Of a stretch of DNA of 12,268 bases, positions 1 to 8,150 are shown piece by piece (within the stretch, counting starts at the first letter, position 1; every line of letters starts with the position of its first letter). The notes beneath the pieces are model-generated. The model was given only the letters and a program-made list of their open reading frames with translations. It was not told where the DNA came from and searched no databases. The stretch comes from an uncultured Clostridia bacterium (GTDB taxonomy: Bacteria; Bacillota_A; Clostridia; Christensenellales; Aristaeellaceae). The translations under genes were made by a program, and so were the position numbers. The stretch is taken from contig CAMVBO010000021.1 of the NCBI GenBank assembly GCA_947165745.1, positions 1-12,268 of the forward strand. The letters run 5' to 3'.

Positions 1-94
1 GCTCCTTGTAGAAGCGGGCCTGCTCCGCGCCGGTGGACACGCCGCAGGCGCTGCCTTGGCAGGTGTGCATGTGGGTTTCGTATCGGTAAGGCAT
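1..94 (-). CDS. PHP-domain protein, N-terminal fragment
   Basis: The 31 visible residues begin MPYRYETHMHTCQGSACG and continue through STGAEQARFYKE before leaving the window. The HMH pair (H8 and H10) after a short hydrophobic/aromatic strand is the first metal-binding motif of PHP (polymerase and histidinol phosphatase) domains. The next stretch also resembles clostridial PHP hydrolases. The start is ATG at 94-92, preceded by AAGGAGG with a 5-nt spacer. Members of this superfamily hydrolyse phosphoesters, but the substrate cannot be told from this fragment. The gene lies on the same strand as the mannan operon, 248 nt after the mutase stop, so it may be read through from the operon or have its own promoter. 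The other metal ligands lie outside the window. Confidence 0.7.
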   Translation of the reverse strand, partial: MPYRYETHMHTCQGSACGVSTGAEQARFYKE

Positions 95-342
95 AAGCGC
101 CTCCTTGCAGTGTGATTTGGCGGGCGATAATGCCGTCCTGTCGCGCTGTAACAAAAAACTGATGTCGTTGATTGTCGATTCGTGCAGATGCTTCGCTTCA
201 CTCGGAATGACAACGAAGCTCATGCGTGTCATCCTGAGCGAAGCGAAGGATCATTGCCCACCGATATTTTACGACATCTCTATCGTCAAATGCAAGATGT
301 TATGGGCTGCCGCAGAAACGCGTCAACCGCAATCCCTGTCCC
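95..342. other. Intergenic region between mutase and PHP gene
   Basis: I find no convincing gene in these 248 nt; the small plus-strand frames here lack a ribosome site and any recognisable protein. The region contains the inverted repeat at 187-252 and the PHP ribosome site at 100-106. On the minus strand a weak promoter-like pair (TTGTTA, 16 nt, CATTAT) ends roughly 30 nt before the PHP start. No GC hairpin followed directly by a T-run was seen after the mutase stop. Confidence 0.5.
187..252. repeat. Imperfect inverted repeat, REP-like intergenic element
   Basis: Two 25-nt arms (187-211 and 228-252) are reverse complements at 21 of 25 positions, with a 16-nt loop. The right arm contains CTGAGCGAAGCGAAGGATC, a type of dispersed intergenic repeat I recognise from many bacterial genomes. 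As RNA it would form a long hairpin behind the mutase gene and could protect the transcript end or weaken read-through. There is no adjacent T-run, so it is not a classic terminator. Confidence 0.7.
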
Positions 343-2016
343 CTATTCACCGTTGATGATCTTCTCCATGTCCGCAACCAGCCTGGCCTCTTCCGCCTCG
401 GCGGCGGCGCGGTCTGAGGCGGTGACGGAGACATAGACCTTCAGCTTGGGTTCGGTGCCGGAGGGGCGCACCACCACGGACGCGCCGTCCAGCAGGAACT
501 TCATAACGTTGCTCTTGGGCAGGCCGTCCAGGCCGGGGGCGTAATCCAGCACCCGGTTGACCTTCCGCCCGCCCAGGCTGCCGATGGGATCGCGGAAGGC
601 GGCCATGATAGCCTGCATCTTCGCAAAGCCGGCGGAACCCTCAAACTGATAGCTGTGCAGGGTGTTCAGGCAGTAGCCGAATTCGGCGTACAGCTGGTTC
701 AGGCGCTCCATCAGGCCGATGCCCCGCGTCTTGTACCAGGCGAACATCTCGCAGATCAAAAACGCGGCGTCCACGGCGTCCTTGTCCCGCACATAGGTGC
801 CGGACAGATAGCCGTAGCTCTCCTCGAAGCCGAAGATATAGCGTTCAGGGCTGCCCTGCTTCTCCAGGCGGCCGATGATTTCGCCGATGTACTTGAAGCC
901 GGTCAGCACGTTCACGGTCTCCACGCCGTACTTCGCGGCGATGCGGTCCACCATGTCGGTGGTGACGATGGTCTTGACCATCACGGGCTGGTCGGGCATG
1001 GTGCCCAGGGCGATGCGCCGCTGGCAGATGTAGTCCAGCAGCAGCATGCCGGTTTCGTTGCCGGAGAGCAGCGTATAATCGTCCCCGTCCTTCACGGCGA
1101 TGCCGCAGCGGTCGCAGTCTGGGTCGGTGGCCAACAGCAGATCCGCGTTCAGCCGCCGGGCGTAGTCAAGGCCCAGCTCCATGGTCTCGCGAATCTCCGG
1201 GTTCGGGAAGGGACAGGTCGGGAAATGGCCGTCGGGCTGCTCCTGCTCCTTGACCACGGTGACGTTGGTATAGCCGCTCTCGCCAAGCGCCCGCAGCACC
1301 GGCTTGAGGCCTGTGCCGTTCAGCGGGGAATAGACGATGGCGGCGGACTTGTCCACGGTTTCATCGCCCAGCAGCGACTGCTTCTTCACCTTCTCGGTGA
1401 AAGCGGTGTACACGTCCTCGCCGATCCACTGGATCACGCCCTCGCCCATGGCGGCGTCGAAGTCCAGGCGCTTTGGGTCGTCAAACACATCCAGCCGGTT
1501 GATGGCGGCCAGGATCTCTCTGGCGGCCTCGGTGGTGATCTGGCAGCCGTCCGGGCCGTAGACCTTGTAGCCGTTGTACTTGGCGGGGTTGTGGGAGGCG
1601 GTGACCATCACGCCCGCCGCGCAGTCCAGTGCCCGCACGGCAAAGGACAGGCAGGGCGTGGGCATCAGCTGGGGCCAGATGAAGGCGCGGATGCCGTTGG
1701 CGGCGAACACCTCCGCCGCCGTCCGGGCGAATTCCCGGGAGAGGATGCGCGAGTCGTAGCTGATGGCGATGCGCCGCGCGTCCCGGGAGAAGTGGGCGTT
1801 CACATAGTCCGCCAGGCCCTGGGAGGCCTTCGAAACGGTGTGAATGTTCATGCGATTGGTGCCCGCGCCCAGCACACCGCGCAGGCCGCCGGTGCCGAAG
1901 GCCAGATCCCGATAGAAGGCGTCCTCCATTTTGGCGGCGTCCATGGCCCTGAGCTCCGCCTGCAGCGATTCGTCCGCCCGCTCCAGCCAGCGCCTGTAAC
2001 TCGCTTCGATATTCAT
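343..2016 (-). CDS. Phospho-sugar mutase (phosphoglucomutase/phosphomannomutase)
   Basis: This 557-residue alpha-D-phosphohexomutase interconverts hexose-1-phosphate and hexose-6-phosphate. The four family motifs are in order: the phosphoserine loop TASHNP (S141), the magnesium loop DPDCDR (D298, D300, D302), the sugar-specificity loop GFEES (E398, E399) and the phosphate-binding RPSGTEPK near 517-524. The length fits the PgcA-like long bacterial group, whose members often accept both glucose and mannose phosphates. In this operon the likely job is turning the mannose-1-phosphate made by the GH130 phosphorylase into mannose-6-phosphate. I chose ATG 2016 because AAAGGAG sits 10 nt upstream; an in-frame ATG at 2025 is only 1 nt from that site. 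The SASA esterase stop overlaps the ribosome site, which suggests coupled translation. Sugar preference cannot be read from sequence alone. Confidence 0.9.
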   Translation of the reverse strand: MNIEASYRRWLERADESLQAELRAMDAAKMEDAFYRDLAFGTGGLRGVLGAGTNRMNIHTVSKASQGLADYVNAHFSRDARRIAISYDSRILSREFARTAAEVFAANGIRAFIWPQLMPTPCLSFAVRALDCAAGVMVTASHNPAKYNGYKVYGPDGCQITTEAAREILAAINRLDVFDDPKRLDFDAAMGEGVIQWIGEDVYTAFTEKVKKQSLLGDETVDKSAAIVYSPLNGTGLKPVLRALGESGYTNVTVVKEQEQPDGHFPTCPFPNPEIRETMELGLDYARRLNADLLLATDPDCDRCGIAVKDGDDYTLLSGNETGMLLLDYICQRRIALGTMPDQPVMVKTIVTTDMVDRIAAKYGVETVNVLTGFKYIGEIIGRLEKQGSPERYIFGFEESYGYLSGTYVRDKDAVDAAFLICEMFAWYKTRGIGLMERLNQLYAEFGYCLNTLHSYQFEGSAGFAKMQAIMAAFRDPIGSLGGRKVNRVLDYAPGLDGLPKSNVMKFLLDGASVVVRPSGTEPKLKVYVSVTASDRAAAEAEEARLVADMEKIINGE

Positions 2017-2031
2017 AATAAGCATGCTCCT

Positions 2032-3486
2032 TTACGCTTCGATTTCAAAGGGAAACGCGGGCAGGCCGTTTATGCCGAACAGGCAGGCCGCCGGGTCGTT
2101 TTCGATGGCATAGGCGACCTTCGCCGGAGTCGGGGCCTCGACGATCAGCTCGCCGCCTTCCACCCAGGCCACGGCCGCGCCGCCGTTCACGGTCAGGCTG
2201 CGGCCCTCGCCCCGGACCGCGTCCAGCGCTTCGGTGAAGGTGAGGCGAAGGGCGCTGCCCTCCCGACGGACCTGCTGAAGCACGGGCGCTTCGGCGTCGA
2301 TCTGCTGCCCGTAGGCATATTTCAGCGCCAGGTTCGCCATGCGCCTGCCGGGCTCCCGCTTGTCCCAGGGGTGGATGTCCCCCGTCTCGCCGCAGTCCAG
2401 CAGGCAGGCCAGCGCGCAGCCCCGCACGGTGTCGCAAACCTGCTTCTGCGCCGCGCGAATGCCGGGCCAATTCTCCGCCGCCGGGTCCGCGCCGAAATTG
2501 GGCAGCTGTGCGGCGACGACCCACAGCGCGTCGTTCTCAAAGCCCTTGCGCCAATCCCCGATCATCGCGGTGAACAGGGCCGGATAGGTCTCGGGGTGGC
2601 CGGAATCGGTCTCGCCCTGGTACCAGAGCAGGCCCCGCGCGCCATAGGGAGTGATCCGGCTGGTCATGGTGCGCCAGAGGTTGCCCGGGCGGCGCATCAT
2701 GCCGCGGCCGGTGGGCGGGGGCCAGGGGAAATCCCCGATTTGGGCGACGATGGCACTGGCGCGCACGTCCGGGTTCTCCCGGCGCATGGCGTCCGCCCCG
2801 GCCACCCACCGGTCCACATCGGCGTAATACCGGGCGTTGTCCCGGGCAAAGGCCGCGTCGTCCACGCCCTCGACGGACTTTTCAAAGCTCGCCAGCGCGG
2901 CGCGGCCCTCCGGCAGGGCGGCGAGGGTATCGGCGCTGATCCAGTTGGAGACCTCCGTGCCGCCCACGCAGCAGATCAGCATGCCCACCGGCACGCCCAG
3001 CGCCTCGCGCAGGCGTCGCCCCGCGTAGTAGGCCACGGCGCTGACATCGCCGCAGGTCCCGGGCGCGAGGGGCTTCCAGGACGTGGCCCGCTCCCTTTCG
3101 AGCATGGCCGCGTCGACGTCGGCCTCCTCGTTCACGGTGTAGAAGCGGAGCCCGGCATCCTCGGCGACGGCGGCCTCCGCCGCGCCGCCCTTGCCGTCCT
3201 TGAGCAGAAATTCCATGTTGGACTGGCCGCCGCACAGCCAGACCTCGCCGACCATCACGTCGGTAAACGTCACCGTCTCGTCCCCGCAGGTCAATTTGAG
3301 CTCATAGGGGCCGCCGGCGGGCATGGGCGGCAGCGTCAGCTTGAAGCGACCCAGCACGGGCAGGGCCTCGGTGCGCACCACGTCCAGCGTGGCCGTCACC
3401 AGGTCGTCCGCCTCGCCAAACACGGCCACCGGGCGCTGGCGCTGCAGCACCATGTGATCGGAAAATACAGCCGCGACTTTCAGCAT
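2032..3486 (-). CDS. SASA-family carbohydrate O-acetylesterase
   Basis: A 484-residue protein of the sialate O-acetylesterase (SASA) family, an SGNH-type hydrolase. It opens with a beta-rich segment (VFSDHMVLQRQRPVAVFG) typical of the family. The nucleophile block is GGQSNMEF (S89), a second conserved block is LWYQGETD (W288-E292), and the catalytic Asp/His block is GDIHP (D370, H372). There is no signal peptide, so it should act in the cytoplasm. Known family members remove acetyl groups from sialic acids, but nothing else here concerns sialate. Between a mannosylglucose phosphorylase and a hexose-phosphate mutase, its likely substrate is acetylated manno-oligosaccharide, which is my inference. 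The ATG lies 7 nt after the GH130 stop, and its AAGGG site lies inside the GH130 3' end, so the two are probably co-translated. A role on other acetylated glycans is not excluded. Confidence 0.85.
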   Translation of the reverse strand: MLKVAAVFSDHMVLQRQRPVAVFGEADDLVTATLDVVRTEALPVLGRFKLTLPPMPAGGPYELKLTCGDETVTFTDVMVGEVWLCGGQSNMEFLLKDGKGGAAEAAVAEDAGLRFYTVNEEADVDAAMLERERATSWKPLAPGTCGDVSAVAYYAGRRLREALGVPVGMLICCVGGTEVSNWISADTLAALPEGRAALASFEKSVEGVDDAAFARDNARYYADVDRWVAGADAMRRENPDVRASAIVAQIGDFPWPPPTGRGMMRRPGNLWRTMTSRITPYGARGLLWYQGETDSGHPETYPALFTAMIGDWRKGFENDALWVVAAQLPNFGADPAAENWPGIRAAQKQVCDTVRGCALACLLDCGETGDIHPWDKREPGRRMANLALKYAYGQQIDAEAPVLQQVRREGSALRLTFTEALDAVRGEGRSLTVNGGAAVAWVEGGELIVEAPTPAKVAYAIENDPAACLFGINGLPAFPFEIEA

Positions 3487-3493
3487 GATATCA

Positions 3494-4657
3494 TTATCCC
3501 TTCAAATAGTCCAGGTTCCTGCGGATGAACGCCACGCGCTGCTTCACGCAGTCGGGGCTGCGCAGCGGGTCGGCGGGGGTGTTGAACACGTAGTCGGTCA
3601 AGCGGTCCAGGTCGGTGGTGGCCACGTGCATGCGGGTGTCGCTGGAGGCATAGTAGATGTACACCCTTCCGTCCGGCGCGGCGATGGCGCCGTTGGTGAA
3701 CACCACGTTGCTCACGTCGCCCACGCGCTCGGCCCCATACGGGGCGATCAGGAAGCCGCCCGGCTCGGCGATGACCCGGCTGGGATCGTCCAGGGCGGTG
3801 GCAAAGGCGTAGATCACATAGCGCAGTCCGGCGGCGGTATTGCGCACGCCGTGGGCGATGTGTATCCAGCCCCTGTCCGTCTTGATGGGCGTCGCGCCCG
3901 CGCCGTTCTTGGCCTCGGTGATGGTGTGATAGCGGCGCACGGAGGTCATCTTTTCCTCGTCCAGCACGGCATGGGTGATGTCGTCACACAGGCCGAAGCC
4001 GATGCCGCCGCCGGAGCCGGTTTCGATGAAGTCGTCCATGGGCCGGGTGTAGAAGGCGTACTTGCCGTTCACAAACTCCGGATGCAGGCAGACGTTGCGC
4101 TGCTGGGGCGAGCGCAGCGTCACCAGGTTGTCAAGGCGCTCCCAGGTTTTCAGGTCTTTCGTGCGCACGATGCCCGCCGCCGCCACCGCCGCGGACAGGT
4201 CGCTGACGGACTTATCCTTGCTCTCGGAGCAGAACACGCCATAGATCCAGCCGTCCTCGTGGCGGGTCAGGCGCATGTCGTACACGTTGGTCTCCTCCGG
4301 GCAGGTGTCCGGCAGCTGAACCGGCTCGTCCCAGAAGCGGAAACCGTCCACGCCGTTGTCAGACTGGGCCACGGCGAAGAAGCTCTTGCGGTCCATGCCC
4401 TCCACCCGGGCCACCAGCGTGAACTTGCCGTCCAGCAGGATCGCGCCGCTGTTCATCACGGCGTTCACGCCCAGCCGCTGCATCATGTGGGGGTTGGTGG
4501 CGGGGTTGGGGTCGTACATCCAGAAGGGCGGAATGTGCGCCCGGGTCAGCACCGGGTTCACCCAGCGGTCATAGATGCCGTTGTAGCGGCTGTCGTCGAT
4601 GGCGTTCTTTTGGGCGATCAGCGCCTCGTAGCGCGCGTTCAATTCCTGATAGGTCAT
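3494..4657 (-). CDS. GH130_1 mannosylglucose phosphorylase
   Basis: A 387-residue GH130 phosphorylase. The family cleaves beta-mannosides with inorganic phosphate, releasing alpha-mannose-1-phosphate. The early segment [18 protein letters not shown], then [19 protein letters not shown], matches the subfamily 1 enzymes that act on 4-O-beta-D-mannosyl-D-glucose. The aspartate D127 in NVYDMRL fits the family's catalytic acid position. There is no signal peptide, so it is cytoplasmic. The neighbours support this assignment: the 2-epimerase supplies mannosylglucose and the mutase uses mannose-1-phosphate. The start is fixed by AGGAGG 8 nt before the ATG. It is separated from the CE2 gene upstream by an unusual 178-nt structured gap, and from the SASA gene downstream by 7 nt. 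A GH130_2 mannooligosaccharide phosphorylase is the alternative but fits the N-terminal sequence less well. Confidence 0.88.
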   Translation of the reverse strand: MTYQELNARYEALIAQKNAIDDSRYNGIYDRWVNPVLTRAHIPPFWMYDPNPATNPHMMQRLGVNAVMNSGAILLDGKFTLVARVEGMDRKSFFAVAQSDNGVDGFRFWDEPVQLPDTCPEETNVYDMRLTRHEDGWIYGVFCSESKDKSVSDLSAAVAAAGIVRTKDLKTWERLDNLVTLRSPQQRNVCLHPEFVNGKYAFYTRPMDDFIETGSGGGIGFGLCDDITHAVLDEEKMTSVRRYHTITEAKNGAGATPIKTDRGWIHIAHGVRNTAAGLRYVIYAFATALDDPSRVIAEPGGFLIAPYGAERVGDVSNVVFTNGAIAAPDGRVYIYYASSDTRMHVATTDLDRLTDYVFNTPADPLRSPDCVKQRVAFIRRNLDYLKG

Positions 4658-4835
4658 CGCTGTTGCCTCCTGTGTCGGTGTAAGTATGCTTTGGTGCGCG
4701 GCGCCGGAGCATCATCCCGGCCCCATTGCCGCCGCGTGAAATGGCGGGACGCGGTTCACGGGTTCAGACAGGCGGCGCGGCGCCGCCCCCGCACGGGGAC
4801 AACCCCCGCTGCTCCCGCGCCCTGATCCCTGCCGC
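4658..4835 (-). other. Long structured gap inside the operon
   Basis: This GC-rich spacer separates the CE2 stop from the GH130 start, while neighbouring gaps are short. It contains stacked inverted repeats: CGTGAA/TTCACG (4735-4740 with 4755-4760), GGCGGC/GCCGCC (4771-4776 with 4782-4787) and CCCCG/CGGGG (4787-4791 with 4794-4798). No T-run follows the hairpins on the minus strand, so a strong terminator is unlikely. It may set relative expression by RNA processing or stability. No coding sequence was recognised. Confidence 0.5.
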
Positions 4836-5870
4836 CTACGCCCTGTTCCCGGCTTCCAGCGCTTCCGCGATCTGCGCGGCGGCGCGGCAGTGGGCGGCGC
4901 GGCTGGGATGCATGCGGCTGCCCATGTCGCCGTTGCAGTCCGCGAGCGCCAGATAGCGCACGTTGCCGTCCCCGGCGGCGATACGCCGCTCCACCGCCCG
5001 CTTCAACGGGGCCTCCACGGCGTCTCCGCAGAGCCCGTAAGCCCAGATTATCGCCGCGTTCGGGTTGTGCGCGCGCACCAGCTCCATCAGCTTCACGGCG
5101 CACTCCTCCAGCGCCGCGCGCCCCGCTTCCCGCCGGTCCTCCGGCAAGCTGTTGATGCCGCTGGCGTCATTGGTGCCCAGGTTGATCACCACCGCGTCGG
5201 CAGGGCGCTGGGCGGCGAAATCATAGGGAACGTCCCCCGCCGGGCACGCGCCGCACAGCTTTTCATAGATCGCGCCGATGGTATGGGTCGGGTTGGCGTC
5301 ATAGGACAGGTACGCGCCCCAGCCGCCCAGGGCCACCACCCGCTTCTCCGCGTTCAGCGCTTCAGCGGTCAGCGTCGGGAAGGCGAACTGGTTGGAGATC
5401 CACAGCATGCGCCACTCCATGGCGTCGGTGGGGCCCACGGTGCCCTCCCCCACGGTCAGGCTGTCGCCCAGGAATTCGATCAGCCGGGGCCTGGCCTTCG
5501 GGGCGGACAGGGCGCCCTCGGCGTACAGCGCGTTCAGGATCACCGGCGCGGTGTCGCCGTCGGTGGGCTGGCTGTCCCGGCGGATCTCTATTTCATGCTT
5601 CACGCCCGCCTCCATGCGGCCCAGGATGTCGTAGCGATGGGTGCCGGGCATCAGGGCAAACCGAGCCACCGGCGCGCCGTCCACGGTGACGGCCGCGAAG
5701 GGCGTGTGCTCGTCATCGGCGATGGTGAACTCCGCCTCCAGCCGACGCCCGTCGAAGGTCGTGCGCACGCCGGAGCCGGACCACCACAGATCGCAGGACT
5801 TCTCATCCGGGTTGAACCGGCCCAGCCGCAGGCAGGCCGCGCCGCGGGGATCGAATCGGGTCATCATCAT
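4836..5870 (-). CDS. CE2-type acetyl-oligosaccharide esterase (SGNH)
   Basis: A 344-residue two-domain protein: a beta-sandwich (about 1-125) followed by an SGNH hydrolase (about 128-340). This is the architecture of carbohydrate esterase family 2. The nucleophile is S137 in GDSLTVGEG, the oxyanion asparagine is N234 in NLGTND, and the catalytic histidine is H321 in MHPSRAAH. The usual aspartate two or three residues before that histidine is absent (GSRMHP). Some CE2 enzymes are known to work with a Ser-His dyad, so it need not be inactive. There is no signal peptide. The likely role is removing acetyl groups from imported manno-oligosaccharides, complementing the SASA esterase. The first ATG overlaps the GH36 stop (ATGA); ATGs at 5870, 5867 and 5864 are tandem, so the exact start is uncertain by up to two residues. 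Translation is probably coupled to GH36. Confidence 0.85.
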   Translation of the reverse strand: MMMTRFDPRGAACLRLGRFNPDEKSCDLWWSGSGVRTTFDGRRLEAEFTIADDEHTPFAAVTVDGAPVARFALMPGTHRYDILGRMEAGVKHEIEIRRDSQPTDGDTAPVILNALYAEGALSAPKARPRLIEFLGDSLTVGEGTVGPTDAMEWRMLWISNQFAFPTLTAEALNAEKRVVALGGWGAYLSYDANPTHTIGAIYEKLCGACPAGDVPYDFAAQRPADAVVINLGTNDASGINSLPEDRREAGRAALEECAVKLMELVRAHNPNAAIIWAYGLCGDAVEAPLKRAVERRIAAGDGNVRYLALADCNGDMGSRMHPSRAAHCRAAAQIAEALEAGNRA

Positions 5871-8047
5871 TCATTCACCGCCTTCAGCGTATACAGCGCG
5901 CTCCAGCCGTCGTCGGCGCTCTGGAACTCGCCGGGCAGGCAAAGCCCGGCGTTCATCAGCTCGTCGCCGCCGTAGACCTCGCCGGTCTCGACGATCTCAT
6001 ACCGCTTCCCGGCGTCCAGGCCCATGAGCTTCACCATCGGCGGCAGCACATTGGGAACGGCGCGGGTGCGCACGAAGGTGAACAGCGCCTCGGATCTGTC
6101 CGGCGCGACGCTCATCCACGCGGTGTAATTGCCCTCGAAGGGCGAGCGCAGCCGGTAGAAGTCGCCGTACAGGCGCAGCTTCTGGGTGCTCTCGGCGAAG
6201 GCCACCTGCGCGCGCAGGGCCTCCCGCTCCCCGTCGGACAGCTTCCGGGGGTCCAGCTCGTATCCGAAGCAGCCGCCCAGGGCCACGGCGAACCGGGTCT
6301 GCATCGGCGTGACGCGCCCGGTCTGGTGGTTCGGCACGGCGCTGACATGGCAGCCCATGGTGGACGGCGGGAACACCATCGTGGTGCCGTACTGGATCTC
6401 GCAGCGCTGCAGCGCGTCGGTATCGTCGGAGCACCAGAACTGGGGCACATAGTACAGCATGCCCGCGTCAAAGCGCCCGCCGCCGGAGGAGCAGCCCTCG
6501 AACAGCACGTCCGGGAAGTCCCGGATCAGCCGGTCCGTGACGGCGTAGAGGCCCAGGATGTACCGGTGCGCGGCCTCGCCCTGGCGGTCCGCCGGCAGCG
6601 CGGCGGAGCCCAGGTTGGAAAAGTTGCGGTTCATGTCCCACTTCAGATAGGCCGCGCCGCTCTCCCGCAGGGTGTTCGCCACGGCCTTGTAGACAAACTC
6701 CTGAACATCCTCCCGGCCCAGGTCCAGCGTCAGCTGGTGGCGGGCGGTGATGGCCTCGCGCCCGGGAATGTGCAGGCACCAGTCGGGATGGGCGCGGAAC
6801 AGGTCGCTGTCCGGGGAGACCATCTCCGGCTCCATCCAGATGCCGAACTGGATACCCAGCGCGCGCACCTTCTCGCCCAGGCCCTTGAGGCCGCCGGGCA
6901 GCTTGCGCATATCGGCGGTCCAGTCGCCCAGGGAGGTGGTATCGTCGTCCCGATGGCCGAACCAGCCGTCGTCCATCACGAACAGGCTCACACCCGCGTC
7001 CGCGGCGGCCTTGGCGATGGACACCAGCTTGGCCTCGTCGAAGTCAAAGTAGGCGGCCTCCCAGCTGTTCAGCAGCACCGGACGGTCCACGCCCATCCAG
7101 CGCTTCGGCAGCAGGTGGTTCCCCCACAGCCTGTGGAAGCCCCGGCTCATGCCGCCGATGCCCTCGGTGGAGAACACCAGCGCGACCTCCGGGGTCTGGA
7201 AGGCCTCGCCGGGGGCCAGCCGCCAGGTGAAGTCCCGGTCGTTGACGCCCATCAGCAGCCGCGCGCCGCCGGTGCTGGTGTCCTCGGCCCGGGCGATGAA
7301 GTTGCCGCTGTAGATCAGCGACAGGCCCAGCACCTCGCCTTTGGTCTCGTCCGCGCTGCGGCGGGCCAGGGCCATGAAGGGCGAAGTCTGCAGGCTGGAA
7401 GCGCCGCGCTGGGTGTAGACGCCCTGGAAGCCCGGCACCAGCGGCCGGCGATAGGGCGTGCGCTCCCGGGCCCAGGCACCGGACAGGGTGATCAGATCCC
7501 AGTCGTCGTCTGGCATGTCCAGGCACAGGCTGAACGCCCGCTCCACAGTCAGCGGCTCAGCGCCGCGATTCACCAAGCGGGCGCTGCGCGCGATGGCGGG
7601 GCAGTCGTCATAGACGGCATAATTCAGCTCCGCCTCCAGACCGGTGTGGTCGTCCTTTAGCGTCAGCCGCAGCGCCGCGCAGCCCTCGCCCCGGGTGGCG
7701 GGAAGGCCCTCGAGCGCGGGCTTTTCGTCCAGGACCTCGGCCTTGACGATCCGCAGATCCACGGCGCGGCTGCCGTCCGGCGCGAGCACCGTCAGCGCGC
7801 CCTCGCGCATGTCGCCCAGCCCGAAGGAGGGGTATTCCTGGGGCACGCGGTCCAGCGCGCACTCCTGCACGCTGAAATCCTCTGTCCCCGCGTTCGCGTG
7901 GCGCAGCAGGCCCGCCGGGTTCAGCTTTTCCAGCCGCGGCCCAATGTACAGATGGGCCGCCACCCCGCCGGGCAGCTCGCACAGCGCGTAGCTGATCCAC
8001 TCGTTTCTCAGATGCCAGATGTTGCCTTCGCGCAGAATCTCGGCCAT
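5867..8047 (-). CDS. GH36 alpha-galactosidase
   Basis: A 726-residue family GH36 enzyme, the usual length for the long tetrameric clostridial/bacillary group. It removes alpha-1,6-linked galactose from galactomannan fragments or raffinose-type sugars. An N-terminal beta-domain (about 1-300) precedes the TIM barrel, which begins near LLNSWEAAYFDFDE. The nucleophile motif YLKWDMNRN gives D471, and CSDDTDA gives the acid/base D541. Their 70-residue spacing equals what I recall for characterised long GH36 enzymes. There is no signal peptide, so it works inside the cell. I chose ATG 8047, preceded by GGAGG at 8 nt, over an upstream in-frame TTG. It lies 102 nt after the epimerase stop and overlaps the CE2 gene by 4 nt. 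The operon context makes galactosylated manno-oligosaccharides the best candidate substrate. Confidence 0.93.
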   Translation of the reverse strand: MAEILREGNIWHLRNEWISYALCELPGGVAAHLYIGPRLEKLNPAGLLRHANAGTEDFSVQECALDRVPQEYPSFGLGDMREGALTVLAPDGSRAVDLRIVKAEVLDEKPALEGLPATRGEGCAALRLTLKDDHTGLEAELNYAVYDDCPAIARSARLVNRGAEPLTVERAFSLCLDMPDDDWDLITLSGAWARERTPYRRPLVPGFQGVYTQRGASSLQTSPFMALARRSADETKGEVLGLSLIYSGNFIARAEDTSTGGARLLMGVNDRDFTWRLAPGEAFQTPEVALVFSTEGIGGMSRGFHRLWGNHLLPKRWMGVDRPVLLNSWEAAYFDFDEAKLVSIAKAAADAGVSLFVMDDGWFGHRDDDTTSLGDWTADMRKLPGGLKGLGEKVRALGIQFGIWMEPEMVSPDSDLFRAHPDWCLHIPGREAITARHQLTLDLGREDVQEFVYKAVANTLRESGAAYLKWDMNRNFSNLGSAALPADRQGEAAHRYILGLYAVTDRLIRDFPDVLFEGCSSGGGRFDAGMLYYVPQFWCSDDTDALQRCEIQYGTTMVFPPSTMGCHVSAVPNHQTGRVTPMQTRFAVALGGCFGYELDPRKLSDGEREALRAQVAFAESTQKLRLYGDFYRLRSPFEGNYTAWMSVAPDRSEALFTFVRTRAVPNVLPPMVKLMGLDAGKRYEIVETGEVYGGDELMNAGLCLPGEFQSADDGWSALYTLKAVNE

Positions 8048-8076
8048 GGGACATACCTCCAAAACATATTAAATGG

Positions 8077-8150
8077 AAGATTCTTCGACTTCGGCCGCGC
8101 CTACGCCCGGCATGGCCGTCCAGTCGTCCCGGACAGGATCGAAGGATCTT
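8077..8150. repeat. Degenerate inverted repeat between epimerase and GH36
   Basis: The arms AAGATTCTTCGA (8077-8088) and TCGAAGGATCTT (8139-8150) pair at 11 of 12 positions. The segment next to the left arm (CTTCGACTTCGGCCGCGCC) resembles the repeat at 187-252 by its GATYCTTCG...CTTCG core. The element abuts the epimerase stop (8150-8152) and fills most of the 102-nt gap. It looks like a decayed copy of the same dispersed repeat family. Transcribed within the operon, it could form a hairpin that tunes GH36 relative to the epimerase. Confidence 0.55.

Noticed and set aside
130..186. Minus-strand T-run (six T) as a terminator for the mutase transcript
   Set aside because: It is about 25 nt beyond the inverted repeat and has no GC-rich hairpin directly before it.
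105..356. Small plus-strand open frames in the first intergenic region
   Set aside because: They run through the inverted repeat and into the mutase 3' end, with no ribosome site or protein-like pattern.
655..3528. A 957-residue open frame on the plus strand, antisense to the mutase and SASA genes
   Set aside because: It is repetitive in Gly, Ala, His and Val, has no recognisable domain, and lies opposite two genes with full motif sets. It is a by-product of GC-rich third codon positions. The long antisense frames at 3485-4825, 4890-5975, 6326-7660, 7898-9391 and 10700-12130 are rejected for the same reason.
8048..8062. Upstream TTG start for the GH36 gene
   Set aside because: Starting there would place the only good ribosome site (GGAGG) inside the coding region; ATG 8047 has correct spacing.
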